A program made the translations under genes and the position numbers. A stretch of 52,382 nt of DNA from Armatimonadota bacterium (lineage in GTDB: Bacteria > Armatimonadota > UBA10988): the NCBI GenBank assembly GCA_016235455.1, contig JACRKZ010000181.1, forward strand, positions 1-52,382, read 5' to 3'. This document shows, piece by piece, positions 19,856 through 28,015 of this stretch. Under the pieces are notes generated by a model. That model was given only the letters and a program-made list of their open reading frames with translations. It did not search any database and had not been told where the DNA came from. Position 1 is the first letter of the stretch. Every line of letters starts with the position of its first letter.

Positions 19856-21805
19856 GTGGTCAAGGGACGATGCGCAGCGTGGATGGGACGGCTCGTGGCC
19901 GTGACGATGCTCAGCCTGCTCGGCGCCTGTGGCAGCGGGGGCGGTGGCGGCACGCCGCAGCAGGAGACGGGCTCAGTTACCGTCCGCATCACCTGGCCGG
20001 CGGCGGCCGGGCGGCTCGTCCCCTACGCCGCAGCCTCGGTGGTGGTCACGCTGCGTGACGGGTCGGGCACCGCGCTCGGCTCGGCGACGCTCAACAAGCC
20101 ACAGACCAGCCGCACGCTGACCGGCATCGCCGCGGGCACCGGCACACTCGACTGCGCCGCGTACCCGCAGGCCAATGGCGCCGGTACGGCACTGTCCAGC
20201 GGCTCCACTCCCTTCTCCTTGGCCGGCGGCGGCACCGTGGATGTGCCGGTGGCCATGGGTTCGAGCATCGCCAGCTTCGCGGTCACACCCAACCCGGCGC
20301 CGTGCACCGTGGGCGGCACCGTGACGCTCACCGCTACCGCGCGCAACAGCGCCGGCCAGGTGGTGCTGCTGCCCGACGACGCGGCCAACCATTGGTCGGT
20401 CGTGTCGGGCAGCGGCTTCGTCTCGCTGGTCGCCGCACGCTCGGCGAGCACCTGGACACGCACGGTCAGCGGCACCGCCGCGGGCACCGCGGTGGTCTGC
20501 GCCACGCTCACCGAGGCGCCCGGCGCCACCGCGCGCACCGCCAATGCCACGGTCAACGTGACCAGCAGTGGGGGCGGTGGTGGTGGTGGCGGCGGGTCGC
20601 GCGCCTCGTGGACGCTCATGTTCTACTTCGATGGCGACAACGACCTCGAACCGAACGCGTTCCTGAACCTGGACCAGCTGGAGCAGCTGCCCGACAACGC
20701 CGAGGTCAACCTGGTCTGCCAGATGAAGGCGCTCCGCGGGTTCCCGCAAGGCGCCCGGCAGCCCAGCGCCCGGCGCTTCGTGATCCATCACTCGGGCCTG
20801 CGCAACCAGTACGTTTCAGCCAACCTGGCCACCGAGAGCCCGGCCGGCAGCGCCACCAACCTGGGCAATCTGGACATGGGCCAGGTGGCCTCGGTGAGGA
20901 ACTTCGTCACGTGGGCGCAGACCAACTACCCGGCCGACAACTACGCCATCGACCTGTGGAATCACGGTTCCGGCTGGCAGAACATCGGCCGCGGCCCGTC
21001 GCGGGCGGCCCGCGGCATCCTCTACTCGGACACCTTCCCGGCCTATCTGCACAACGAGGACATGGCCACGGCGCTCACCGCGACCGAGCGCATCGACCTG
21101 CTGATGATGGACGCCTGCAACATGCAGATGGCCGAGGTAGCCTATCAAGTGCGCGGCGTCTGTGACTACGTGGTGGCCAGCCAGGACGTCATGCCGAGCA
21201 CCGGCTACCCCTATCAGCAGATCCTCGCGCCGCTGCTGGCCAACCCCAGCCGCACGCCGAGCCAGGTGGCCAGCGACATCGTCGCCGCCTACACCACCGC
21301 GGCCTACGCCAACAGCAGCCAATGGGGCCTGACGCACTCGGTGGTACGCTGCGACAAGATGGCGCCACTGGCCACGGCGCTGGCCTCCTACTGCGCGGCG
21401 CTGCGCGCCAAGGACGGCACCTACCACACCGCGATCGCCAACGCGCGCGAAGCGACGCAGACGTTCGACGGCGGCGAACCGGCCGACTACGGCAGCGTGC
21501 GCGACCTGGTCGACTTCGTCCAGCGCGTGTCGACGGGCACGGGCGATTCGCAACTGACCACCACCGGCAATGCCGTCATCGCAGCGGTCAGCCAGGCGGT
21601 GGTCGCCGAGGCCCATGTGAACAGCAATGCCTCCGGCGCACCGTCGGAGTCCGGCGCCCACGGGCTGAGCATCTACCTGCCCAACAACGCCGCCGGCTCG
21701 TCCTACGACGCCTGGTCGCTGCTGCGTACGGACTATCTCAAGCAGGCCTTCGCCTCACCGTCGGGCTGGGCGGCGTGGCTGGATGCGTTCTACGGGACGA
21801 ACTGA
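19856..21805 (+). CDS. Clostripain-family (C11) cysteine protease lipoprotein
   Basis: A 649-residue exported protease. Residues 1-25 form a lipoprotein signal ending LLGAC (Cys25), then a Gly-rich tether. Two beta-domains (about 40-235), the second Ig/Big-like (FAVTPNPAPCTVGGTVTLTATA), are joined by a run of nine Gly to the C11 catalytic domain. The catalytic His is in LWNHGSGW (His370) and the Cys in MMDACNM (Cys421), the arrangement of clostripain/gingipain-type peptidases that favour Arg/Lys. It should act on the cell surface or periplasm. The start is GTG 19856 with AAGGGA eight bases upstream; ATG 19883 is an alternative that removes the basic N-region. It converges on the next gene with only 3 bp between stops. 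Confidence 0.88.
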   Translation: MVKGRCAAWMGRLVAVTMLSLLGACGSGGGGGTPQQETGSVTVRITWPAAAGRLVPYAAASVVVTLRDGSGTALGSATLNKPQTSRTLTGIAAGTGTLDCAAYPQANGAGTALSSGSTPFSLAGGGTVDVPVAMGSSIASFAVTPNPAPCTVGGTVTLTATARNSAGQVVLLPDDAANHWSVVSGSGFVSLVAARSASTWTRTVSGTAAGTAVVCATLTEAPGATARTANATVNVTSSGGGGGGGGGSRASWTLMFYFDGDNDLEPNAFLNLDQLEQLPDNAEVNLVCQMKALRGFPQGARQPSARRFVIHHSGLRNQYVSANLATESPAGSATNLGNLDMGQVASVRNFVTWAQTNYPADNYAIDLWNHGSGWQNIGRGPSRAARGILYSDTFPAYLHNEDMATALTATERIDLLMMDACNMQMAEVAYQVRGVCDYVVASQDVMPSTGYPYQQILAPLLANPSRTPSQVASDIVAAYTTAAYANSSQWGLTHSVVRCDKMAPLATALASYCAALRAKDGTYHTAIANAREATQTFDGGEPADYGSVRDLVDFVQRVSTGTGDSQLTTTGNAVIAAVSQAVVAEAHVNSNASGAPSESGAHGLSIYLPNNAAGSSYDAWSLLRTDYLKQAFASPSGWAAWLDAFYGTN

Positions 21806-21808
21806 CGG

Positions 21809-23161
21809 CTAGAAGCCCAGGCCGGGCCCATCCATCAGCCCCGTGGCGATGAGCCCGGCGCTCGGCTTGAACACGCTCGGGTAGCGTGCGGCCCACTCGA
21901 CATTGGACTCGGGGCAGTACTGGCGGCCGTTGCCTTCGATGGCCGTGACCGCGGGAATGTGCGCGGCCAGGGCGGCCGAGTGCAGGAACGCCGCACCTGG
22001 GCAGGTCAGGTCCTGCACACACAGGAACAGCCCGTCGCGCTGCGCGGCGGCCGCCATCAGCAGCGCCTGGCTGTGGCCCTTGCACGCCTTGAGCGCCACG
22101 CCGCTGTAGCCCTGCTCCTTGGCCAGGTAGTAGGTGTCCAGGTCGGTCAGCGACTCGTCGATGACCACCGGCTTGATGGCCGCCGCGCGGTGCATGACGT
22201 TCTCGGGATGCGCCCGCAGATCACGCGCGGTGGGCTGCTCGATATAGGCCACGCGCGAGAAGGCACGCGGCGCGAGATCTTCGCAGAGCGCCAGGAATTC
22301 GAGGATGTACTCGACACTCGCGCAGCGCTCGTTGAAGTCCAGCGAGTAGACCCACGCATCGCGGCCCAGCCGGGCCATGGCTTCGCCCGCGGCCGCCTCC
22401 ACGGCGGCCACGCGGCGCGCGTCCCAGGCCACGTCCTCGCCGTTGAGCTTGATCTTGAGGTGCGTCAGGTCGTCGGCGATGATCCAGTCGACAAGCGTCT
22501 CGGGCAGTCCGTCGCCAATCGGCTGCGCCACATCGCCCGCCGTCAGCGGATCGAGTGCGCCAACCAGGTGGTACAGCGGCAGCGCCGTCTTGGGCCGCGG
22601 GCTGACGAACTGGTCCAGCGTCAGGCCGGCGAACGACTCGTCCAGGAACCGGCTCAAGTCGCCCGACAGGTGCTCAGGGCCATAGAGCTCCCAGCTATGC
22701 CGACCCAGAGCGCGGCCATAGGCGTCGTGCAGCGCGGCGTCGATAGGGCTGGTCTCGACCAGCGCATAGAGCTTGGGCATGGGCTCGCCCAGGCCGTGCT
22801 CGCGGCTCACCTGGGCGGCCAGGTCCAGCCAGACCGGCTCGGCCTGGTGAGCGATCTCGATGGGGTGAGCGTAGCCATCGAACGCCGCCGTGGCCGCGGT
22901 CGCGCGCCGGAACAGCGCCAGCCCCGCGGCCGACGCCTGCTCGGGCGTGACGACCTTGCTGGGGAAGCCCCACACGCTGCCCTGGGGCATCCAGCCATGA
23001 CCCACGCCACGCCGGCCGTCACGCGTCTCCACGGTGGCGACCACATGCAGGTTGTAGGAGAAGGTCACCACCTGGCCACCGAACTTGAGCGGCGTGCGGA
23101 AACGCGACTCGGTGGTGTCGGCGGCCAGTTCGAGGATACGGATGTCGGTGGGGTAAGGCAT
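21809..23161 (-). CDS. Enolase-superfamily enzyme (mandelate racemase/muconate lactonizing type)
   Basis: A 450-residue protein with the N-terminal capping domain and C-terminal beta-barrel of the superfamily. Expected elements are present: a KxK-type lysine pair (HLKIKLNG), metal ligands in SLDFNE (Asp), AYIEQP (Glu) and VVIDES (Asp), and a later basic residue in ALKACKGHS. These enzymes abstract a proton alpha to a carboxylate. The substrate (sugar acid, dipeptide or aromatic acid) cannot be assigned; it is longer than typical dehydratases of about 380-400 residues. ATG 23161 follows GGGAG. argH lies upstream on the same strand, separated by 142 bp holding a repeat hairpin. Confidence 0.85.
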   Translation of the reverse strand: MPYPTDIRILELAADTTESRFRTPLKFGGQVVTFSYNLHVVATVETRDGRRGVGHGWMPQGSVWGFPSKVVTPEQASAAGLALFRRATAATAAFDGYAHPIEIAHQAEPVWLDLAAQVSREHGLGEPMPKLYALVETSPIDAALHDAYGRALGRHSWELYGPEHLSGDLSRFLDESFAGLTLDQFVSPRPKTALPLYHLVGALDPLTAGDVAQPIGDGLPETLVDWIIADDLTHLKIKLNGEDVAWDARRVAAVEAAAGEAMARLGRDAWVYSLDFNERCASVEYILEFLALCEDLAPRAFSRVAYIEQPTARDLRAHPENVMHRAAAIKPVVIDESLTDLDTYYLAKEQGYSGVALKACKGHSQALLMAAAAQRDGLFLCVQDLTCPGAAFLHSAALAAHIPAVTAIEGNGRQYCPESNVEWAARYPSVFKPSAGLIATGLMDGPGLGF

Positions 23162-23211
23162 CAGTGCTGCTCCCGGCAGGGCCGTTGAACTCGAGCTCTC
23201 TGAGAGCCCGC

Positions 23212-23274
23212 GATTACGCAGGCTACTCAGATGAGCGAACCCGCCATCTGTGCAATCTGCGTAATCTGTGGATC
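23212..23274. repeat. Hairpin copy of the ATCTGYGNA repeat family (site A)
   Basis: Two 22-base arms (23212-23233, 23245-23266) align as GATTACGCAG-N6-CAGATG with an 11-nt loop. The right side continues to 23274 as three 9-bp units (ATCTGTGCA, ATCTGCGTA, ATCTGTGGA) ending GGATC, like the ends of the GxxExxY element further along. It lies between argH and the enolase-superfamily gene. Confidence 0.75.
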
Positions 23275-23303
23275 GTTGTCCGTTCAAGGTGATGGTGCTG
23301 CGG

Positions 23304-24782
23304 TCAGTCAACCGCCGCGGCCACCTCGCCCCGCAGCCGCTCACGCGCGGCGTCCACCTCGGCGGCGCGATGCGCCACATCCTGCTCGGCGGCGTCCACG
23401 CCGGCGCCCAGCGCGGCGATCATGCGCGTCACCTCCGCCGGCGACGGGCCGCCCTGGCTGGTCTGGCGACGCACGCCGGCCAGCGGGTCCAGCACGTCGG
23501 CCACCGTGGCGGCATCGGTGGCGATGCCCGCCTCGCCCAGCGCCGCCAGAACGGTCGAGGTGTCGGCGAATGTCCGCTCGGCGCGGCTCAGCGTGCCCAC
23601 CAGCGAGCCGACAATCTCGTGCGCGTGACGGAACGGCACACCGTGCGCCGCCACCAGCCAGTTGGCCAACTGCGTGGCCACCGCGAAGTTGCCGTCCACC
23701 AGCGCGCGCATGCGCTCAGCCTTGACCCGCAGCGTGCCCACCGCGCCGGTCAGCGTGGCCAGCGCGCCCAGCGTCTGGTCGAAGGCGGCCCATACCGGCG
23801 GTTTGTCTTCCTGCAGGTCGCGGCTGTAGCCGAAGCTGACCGACTTGGTCACCGTCAGCAACGCCATCAGGTCGCCGATGACCCGGCCGGCCTTGCCGCG
23901 CGTCAGCTCCGCGCAATCGGGGTTCTTTTTCTGCGGCATGATGGAGCTGCCCGAGGTGTAGGCGTCGTCCAGCTCGACCATGCGGAACTCGTGGCTGCTC
24001 CACCACACCAGCTCCTCGCTCAGCCGGCTCAGCCCGACCATGACCATGGTCAGCGCGGACAGCGACTCGACCAAAAAGTCGCGCGAACTGGTCACGTCGA
24101 GCGCATGGTCCTGAACGCTGCCAAAGCCCATCAGTTCGGCAGTCAGCGCGCGGTCGATGGGCAGGTCGGTGCCGGCCACGGCACACGCGCCGAGCGGGCA
24201 GAGATTGACGATCTCGTAGGCGGCGCGTAGCCGCCGCAGGTCGCGCAGCCAGGCCGAGACGTGCGCCGTGGCCCAGAACCCGACGGTGATCGGCTGGGCA
24301 TGCTGGCTGTGGGTGTAGCCGGGCATGACCGTCTCGATGTGCTCCGCGGCGCGGCCCAGCATGGTACGCGCCAGCCCGACCAGGGCCTGTTCCGTCTCCA
24401 TCAGGCGCGCGCGCACATACAGGCGGCAGTCGGTGAGCACCTGGTCGTTGCGACTGCGCGCGGTGTGCAGCCGCCCGCCAAACACCGCGCCGGCGCCTTC
24501 GGTGACGTACCGCTCGACGTTCATGTGCACATCTTCGAGCTCGGGCTTGAGCTGGAACGCCCCCGACTCGTGGTCGGCGCGCGCGCGCTCGAGCCAGGTG
24601 AGGATGTGCCGCAGGTCCTCGGCCGAGATGATGCCTTGGCGGCAGAGCATGATCGCGTGCGCCTGGCTGCCCCAGATGTCCTCGGCGACCATACGCGAGT
24701 CCACCGACAGACTCTCGGTATAGGCAGCCATAGCCGCCGCCATCGAAGCCTCAAACCGACCACCCCAGGGACTCGCGCTCAC
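23304..24782 (-). CDS. argH: Argininosuccinate lyase
   Basis: A 492-residue fumarase/aspartase-superfamily enzyme that splits argininosuccinate into arginine and fumarate (last step of arginine synthesis, cytosolic tetramer). Signature GSSIMPQKKNPD is intact, with TARSRNDQV and PGYTHSQHAQPI in the other two active-site regions. The length is slightly above the usual 455-470 because of a C-terminal helical extension. GTG 24782 is the start, supported by AAGGAG six bases upstream. The upstream gap to the GxxExxY gene is filled by one inverted-repeat end of that unit, so argH may have lost contact with a former operon with pyrB. Confidence 0.95.
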   Translation of the reverse strand: MSASPWGGRFEASMAAAMAAYTESLSVDSRMVAEDIWGSQAHAIMLCRQGIISAEDLRHILTWLERARADHESGAFQLKPELEDVHMNVERYVTEGAGAVFGGRLHTARSRNDQVLTDCRLYVRARLMETEQALVGLARTMLGRAAEHIETVMPGYTHSQHAQPITVGFWATAHVSAWLRDLRRLRAAYEIVNLCPLGACAVAGTDLPIDRALTAELMGFGSVQDHALDVTSSRDFLVESLSALTMVMVGLSRLSEELVWWSSHEFRMVELDDAYTSGSSIMPQKKNPDCAELTRGKAGRVIGDLMALLTVTKSVSFGYSRDLQEDKPPVWAAFDQTLGALATLTGAVGTLRVKAERMRALVDGNFAVATQLANWLVAAHGVPFRHAHEIVGSLVGTLSRAERTFADTSTVLAALGEAGIATDAATVADVLDPLAGVRRQTSQGGPSPAEVTRMIAALGAGVDAAEQDVAHRAAEVDAARERLRGEVAAAVD

Positions 24783-24800
24783 GGCCGTCTCCTTGCAGAA

Positions 24801-24834
24801 GATCCACAGATTACACAGATTACACAGATTACGG
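24801..24834 (+). repeat. Left terminal inverted repeat (site B)
   Basis: Starts GATCCACAGAT, then two TACACAGAT units, and ends TTACGG region at 24834. It is the inverse orientation of sites A and C. Confidence 0.8.
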
Positions 24835-24839
24835 TCCGC

Positions 24840-25214
24840 TCACGAGACAAACCGCTTGGTCTCCAGGCTCTTCGCGCCGAAGTTCAGCAGGAGCGCACGA
24901 CGGTAGCCGGTCGCTCGAAGATAGTTGAGCACCTGCGACTCCTCAATGCCGCCGACTTTGGACAGAGCCTTGGTCTCGACGATCACCTCATCGTAGCAGA
25001 CGAAGTCAGCCCGGTAGGACGACGGCAGTTGGACCTCTTTGTAGACCACCGGCAACTGGACCTCGCGGTCGTAGGGTATACCGCGAATGCCGTACTCGAT
25101 CTGCAGCGCATCCTGGTAGACCGCCTCCAGGAATCCAGAACCCAACACCCTGTGCACCTCAAAGGCAGCGCCGATGATGGCGTACGTCTCAGGATCCCTC
25201 GGCTCTCCAGACAT
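24840..25214 (-). CDS. GxxExxY protein (PDDEXK-like nuclease family)
   Basis: A 124-residue protein, normal length for the family. The naming motif is GFLEAVY (Gly27, Glu30, Tyr33). A restriction-endonuclease-like core follows: Asp70 (YRADF), Glu80-x-Lys82 (VIVETKA) and a later QVLNY (Gln94-Tyr98). All residues expected for a metal-dependent PD-(D/E)xK active site are kept, so nuclease activity is plausible but unproven; the biological role of the family is not established. ATG 25214 is chosen because the longer frame would translate the adjoining repeat. The ribosome site is weak (GGCAGG). The whole gene is enclosed by inverted repeats and splits pyrB from argH. Confidence 0.85.
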   Translation of the reverse strand: MSGEPRDPETYAIIGAAFEVHRVLGSGFLEAVYQDALQIEYGIRGIPYDREVQLPVVYKEVQLPSSYRADFVCYDEVIVETKALSKVGGIEESQVLNYLRATGYRRALLLNFGAKSLETKRFVS

Positions 25215-25232
25215 GCCAACCTGCCCAACGCC

Positions 25233-25263
25233 TAATCTGTGTAATCTGCGTAATCTGTGGATC
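25233..25263 (+). repeat. Right terminal inverted repeat (site C)
   Basis: Three 9-bp units (ATCTGTGTA, ATCTGCGTA, ATCTGTGGA) ending GGATC. It is inverted relative to site B and in the same orientation as site A. Confidence 0.8.
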
Positions 25264-25270
25264 AGACTCG

Positions 25271-26350
25271 CTACACCGCCAGCTCCAGGTCGCAGTAGTC
25301 GCACCGCCGCCGCCCGTCGCCGAGCACCACCATCTGCGGCAGGCTGTACTCCTCGACGCGGTTGGCGCAGTCGGGATTGGGGCAGCGCGGCTCGCCGACG
25401 ATGCGCTGCGTCGAGGGCGCCGGCGCCTCGATGCCGTCCGATGACACCGCGCCCAGCAGCGAGGCCAGCAGCGCCATGCGCACCGGCACCCCGTAAGCCG
25501 CCTGGCCAAAGTACGCCGCGCGGCGGTCAAGGTCGACGTTGTAGGCGATTTCGTCGACACGCGGCAACGGGTGCATGACCAGCATCTCGGGCTTGGAGCG
25601 TTCCAGCAGTTCCGCGTCGATGATGTAGGTGCCCTTGACCGCCTCGTACTCGCTGGCGTCGGGGAAGCGCTCGCGCTGGATGCGCGTCACGTACAGCACG
25701 TCGAGGTCGCCCAGCACGTCTTCCACGCGTTGACACAGGCTCACCTGACGGCGCGCGGGCCGGTAGCGCTCGGGCAGTTGCAGCACGTCAGGTGCAATGC
25801 AGGTGATGCGCACGTCGTAATGCTCCAGCGCGTGCAGCAGGCTGTGCACGGTCCGGCCGAAGCGCAGATCGCCGCACAGACCGATGTGCAGACCGTCGAT
25901 GCCGCCGCGCTCGCGCTGGATGGTGAACAGGTCGGTCAGCGTCTGCGTGGGATGCTGATGCCCGCCGTCGCCGGCGTTGATCACCGGCCGGCGGCAGTAG
26001 TCGGCGGCGATCTTGGCCGAGCCCTCGACCGGGTGGCGCAACACGATCACGTCGGCGTAGCTCTCGATGATGCGGGCCGTGTCGGCCAGCGTCTCGCCCT
26101 TGACCGCCGATGACGTGCGCGCGTCCTGGAAGCCGATGACCGAGCCGCCCAGCCGTTGCATGGCGCTCTCGAAGCTCAGCCGGGTGCGCGTGCTGGGCTC
26201 GAAGAAGGCCGTGGCCAGGATGCGGCCGGCGCACAGGTCGAGGCGTTGACCGATGTGGTCCTGCATGTCGCCGGCCACCGCCAGAATGTGGCGAATCTCA
26301 GCGGCCGAGAAGTCATCGACCCGGATCAGACTGCGTCCCACCAGCGACAT
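25271..26350 (-). CDS. pyrB: Aspartate carbamoyltransferase with PyrI-like zinc tail
   Basis: A 359-residue enzyme of pyrimidine synthesis that joins carbamoyl phosphate and aspartate. The carbamoyl-phosphate loop is STRTR (53-57), with Lys84 in SAVKGETL, HPTQ (133-136) and HPLPR. After the standard ~310-residue catalytic chain comes a tail with Cys323, Cys328, Cys350 and Cys353 (CPNPDC ... CDYC), matching the zinc domain of the regulatory chain PyrI, but without PyrI's nucleotide-binding domain. So the chain may self-provide the zinc contact without CTP/ATP control. ATG 26350 follows AAGGGAG. A sugar isomerase is 35 bp downstream in gene coordinates on the same strand. Confidence 0.93.
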   Translation of the reverse strand: MSLVGRSLIRVDDFSAAEIRHILAVAGDMQDHIGQRLDLCAGRILATAFFEPSTRTRLSFESAMQRLGGSVIGFQDARTSSAVKGETLADTARIIESYADVIVLRHPVEGSAKIAADYCRRPVINAGDGGHQHPTQTLTDLFTIQRERGGIDGLHIGLCGDLRFGRTVHSLLHALEHYDVRITCIAPDVLQLPERYRPARRQVSLCQRVEDVLGDLDVLYVTRIQRERFPDASEYEAVKGTYIIDAELLERSKPEMLVMHPLPRVDEIAYNVDLDRRAAYFGQAAYGVPVRMALLASLLGAVSSDGIEAPAPSTQRIVGEPRCPNPDCANRVEEYSLPQMVVLGDGRRRCDYCDLELAV

Positions 26351-26385
26351 CGTGCTCTCCCTTGTTTTGTTTGCTCCATCCGGTC

Positions 26386-27234
26386 CTACAACGTCTCGGC
26401 CTTCTCGCGACAGGCGCGCACGTAGGCGAAATCCTCGCGCGTCTGGTCGACCACCTCGTCGACGGTCAGGTCGCGCCAGCTGTGGCCGCCCTGGTACTCG
26501 CCATGCAGCGACACGACCCCGTCGAACCCGCTGGCCAGCAGGCAGCGCCACACGGCCACCCAGTCCACCATGCCGCGCGTCAGCGGCACCATCTTGTTCA
26601 CGTAGCGGCCCGTGCGGCCGTCGTCGGGCCGGTGCAGCCAGGCCATCGACTTGACCGCCATCAGCACGGTGCGCTCGGCCAGCATCTCCAAGCCCTGGCG
26701 CCAGACGTCGACCCCGCCTTCGATGACCATGTGGCCAGGGTCGATGTAGGCGCCCACCGTTGCGGGGTCGTGGTCGGCCAGAAGTTGCGCGACCACCGCC
26801 GGGTTGGCGGTGACGAAGTTGCCCGAGTGGATGTGCAGGTTCAGGCGCACGCCGCAGCGCTGCGCGGTGGCCGCGGCATCGGCCAGATCGGCGCGCGCCT
26901 GGTCGATGAGCGCCATGAACTCGCCGTAGCCACGATAGGTGTGGTAGCCGTACTTGATCTCGCGGATGCCGCAGGCCGCCGCCGCTTCGATGGTGGCCTG
27001 GCCGTGGTCCGCGTCGGCGCGCACCAGGTTGGTGGTGATCATGGGCACGCTCAAGCCCGCCCCAGCGCAGGTGGCCACCGCCTTGGGCAGGTCCTTGGCC
27101 ACGTTCTCGGGCAGCACGTAGCCGCCGGCGCGAACGGTCAGGTCCAGCCCTCCGAATCCCATGCCGGCGACCACGGCGGCGGCTCGGGCCAGGGGCCACT
27201 CCTGCAAGTGCTTGGCGAACATGACGTACTGCAT
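26386..27234 (-). CDS. TIM-barrel sugar phosphate isomerase/epimerase-like protein
   Basis: A 282-residue xylose-isomerase-like TIM barrel. Active-site-like positions are at strand ends: LNLHIHSGN (His), AYIDPGHM (Asp/His) and LHGEYQ (His/Glu). It resembles the hydroxypyruvate isomerase/tagatose-epimerase group in shape; the substrate is unknown. It is cytosolic, with no signal sequence. GGAGGTG lies six bases before ATG 27234, a strong start. It precedes pyrB on the minus strand and diverges from the thioredoxin gene; the 141-bp divergent gap holds a promoter for the latter. Confidence 0.85.
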   Translation of the reverse strand: MQYVMFAKHLQEWPLARAAAVVAGMGFGGLDLTVRAGGYVLPENVAKDLPKAVATCAGAGLSVPMITTNLVRADADHGQATIEAAAACGIREIKYGYHTYRGYGEFMALIDQARADLADAAATAQRCGVRLNLHIHSGNFVTANPAVVAQLLADHDPATVGAYIDPGHMVIEGGVDVWRQGLEMLAERTVLMAVKSMAWLHRPDDGRTGRYVNKMVPLTRGMVDWVAVWRCLLASGFDGVVSLHGEYQGGHSWRDLTVDEVVDQTREDFAYVRACREKAETL

Positions 27235-27309
27235 GGGGCACCTCCACTGGGTTCGCCTTGTTCGCTTCGCGAGCCGACGATCCCTCCTGGCCACCAGCAC
27301 GCCGACCAG

Positions 27310-27338
27310 CCGACGCGGTTGCGGGCCTGCGCTATAAT
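27310..27338 (+). promoter_or_regulatory. Promoter of the TlpA-like gene
   Basis: A consensus -10 TATAAT (27333-27338) with a weak -35 CCGACG (27310-27315) at 17-bp spacing. The expected start is near 27345, 31 bp before ATG. Confidence 0.6.
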
Positions 27339-27375
27339 GAGACACTGGGTGAGCCAGACTCGAGGAGAGAAAACG

Positions 27376-27891
27376 ATGCGTAAGGCGTTGACTGCGATGA
27401 TCGCGATGGCTGCCTGCCTGTTGTGGGCCGGTAGCGTGTTGGCCGACCCGCCCGCCGCGGGCGCCGACGCCCCTGATTTCAAGGTGACCGACCTCGACGG
27501 CAAGGAAGTGGCGCTCAAGGATCTCAAGGGCAAGGTCGTGTTTGTCGACTTCTGGGCCACCTGGTGCCCGCCCTGCAAGCGCGCCCTGCCGCACACGCAG
27601 GAGATCTCCGAGCGCGAGGAAGTCAAGAAGGGCGATCTCGTGGTCGTGGCCGTGTCCAACGAGACCGAGGACCTGGTCAAGAAGTTCCTGGCCGACAACA
27701 AGTACACCTTCCGCACAGCCTGTGATAAGGGCCTCGGCGGCAAGTACGGGGTGCGCGGCATCCCCACGTTCATCATCATCGGCAAGGACGGCAAGGTCGT
27801 TGACTCGTTGGTCGGATTCGCTGGCGACTCCACGGCCAAGCAGATCGACGAGGCCATCGCCAAGGGCCTCAAGGCCGACGCGCCGAAGTAG
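27376..27891 (+). CDS. Exported thioredoxin-like (TlpA/ResA) protein
   Basis: A 171-residue protein with a signal peptide (LTAMIAMAACLLWAGSVLA) and a thioredoxin fold of the TlpA/ResA/AhpC-TSA group. The redox pair is in WCPPC (Cys64, Cys67), and the cis-proline loop is GIPTF. It should act in the periplasm as a disulfide reductase, for example in cytochrome c maturation or in protecting secreted proteins. Lys-rich surface helices (REEVKKGD, LVKKFLADNK) are typical. GAGGAGAG at 27362-27369 supports ATG 27376. It is single-gene, with its own promoter and a strong stem-loop after the stop. Confidence 0.92.
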   Translation: MRKALTAMIAMAACLLWAGSVLADPPAAGADAPDFKVTDLDGKEVALKDLKGKVVFVDFWATWCPPCKRALPHTQEISEREEVKKGDLVVVAVSNETEDLVKKFLADNKYTFRTACDKGLGGKYGVRGIPTFIIIGKDGKVVDSLVGFAGDSTAKQIDEAIAKGLKADAPK

Positions 27892-27904
27892 GTGTTGCGA
27901 GCCA

Positions 27905-27992
27905 GGGCGTCGGGCCTCGCCAGCGCGACAGAGCCGCGCAGCGCTCGCCCGACGCCCCACACACCGCGGGTCACGGCCCCAGGTCGTGACCC
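27905..27992 (+). terminator. Tandem stem-loops after the TlpA-like gene
   Basis: The first stem is GGGCGTCGGGC (27905-27915) with GCCCGACGCCC (27947-27957), perfect over 11 bp. The second is GGGTCACG (27968-27975) with CGTGACCC (27985-27992). Neither has a T run, so termination is inferred from position and strength. Confidence 0.5.
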
Positions 27993-28015
27993 ACGGCGGG
28001 CAGTCGGCCCGTCGT

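Larger units (their letters stand above)
24801..25263 (-). mobile_element. 463-bp inverted-repeat-bounded unit carrying a GxxExxY gene
   Basis: The unit begins GATCCACAGATTAC and ends in the reverse complement (GTAATCTGTGGATC). The 31-bp termini differ at one base, apart from one extra C at the inner edge. Each terminus is built from three 9-bp tandem units. Only one gene (24840-25214) lies inside, and no transposase is present. No clear target-site duplication was seen (flanks GCAGAA and AGACTC). It sits between the pyrB stop (25271) and the argH start (24782). The call as mobile is an inference from structure and from related gene-less hairpins at 23212 and 31035. Confidence 0.5.

Noticed and set aside
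19483..19992. 169-residue version of the small membrane gene
   Set aside because: The extra N-terminus would span the promoter at 19727-19755 and overlap the divergent protease leader; the 66-residue form has a strong ribosome site.
24801..24834. Short tandem units resembling a CRISPR array
   Set aside because: Units are 9 bp with no unique spacers and no cas genes; they are better explained as element ends.
24840..25304. 154-residue form of the GxxExxY protein
   Set aside because: The extra 30 residues translate the terminal repeat and pyrB's 3' end, not a conserved N-terminus.
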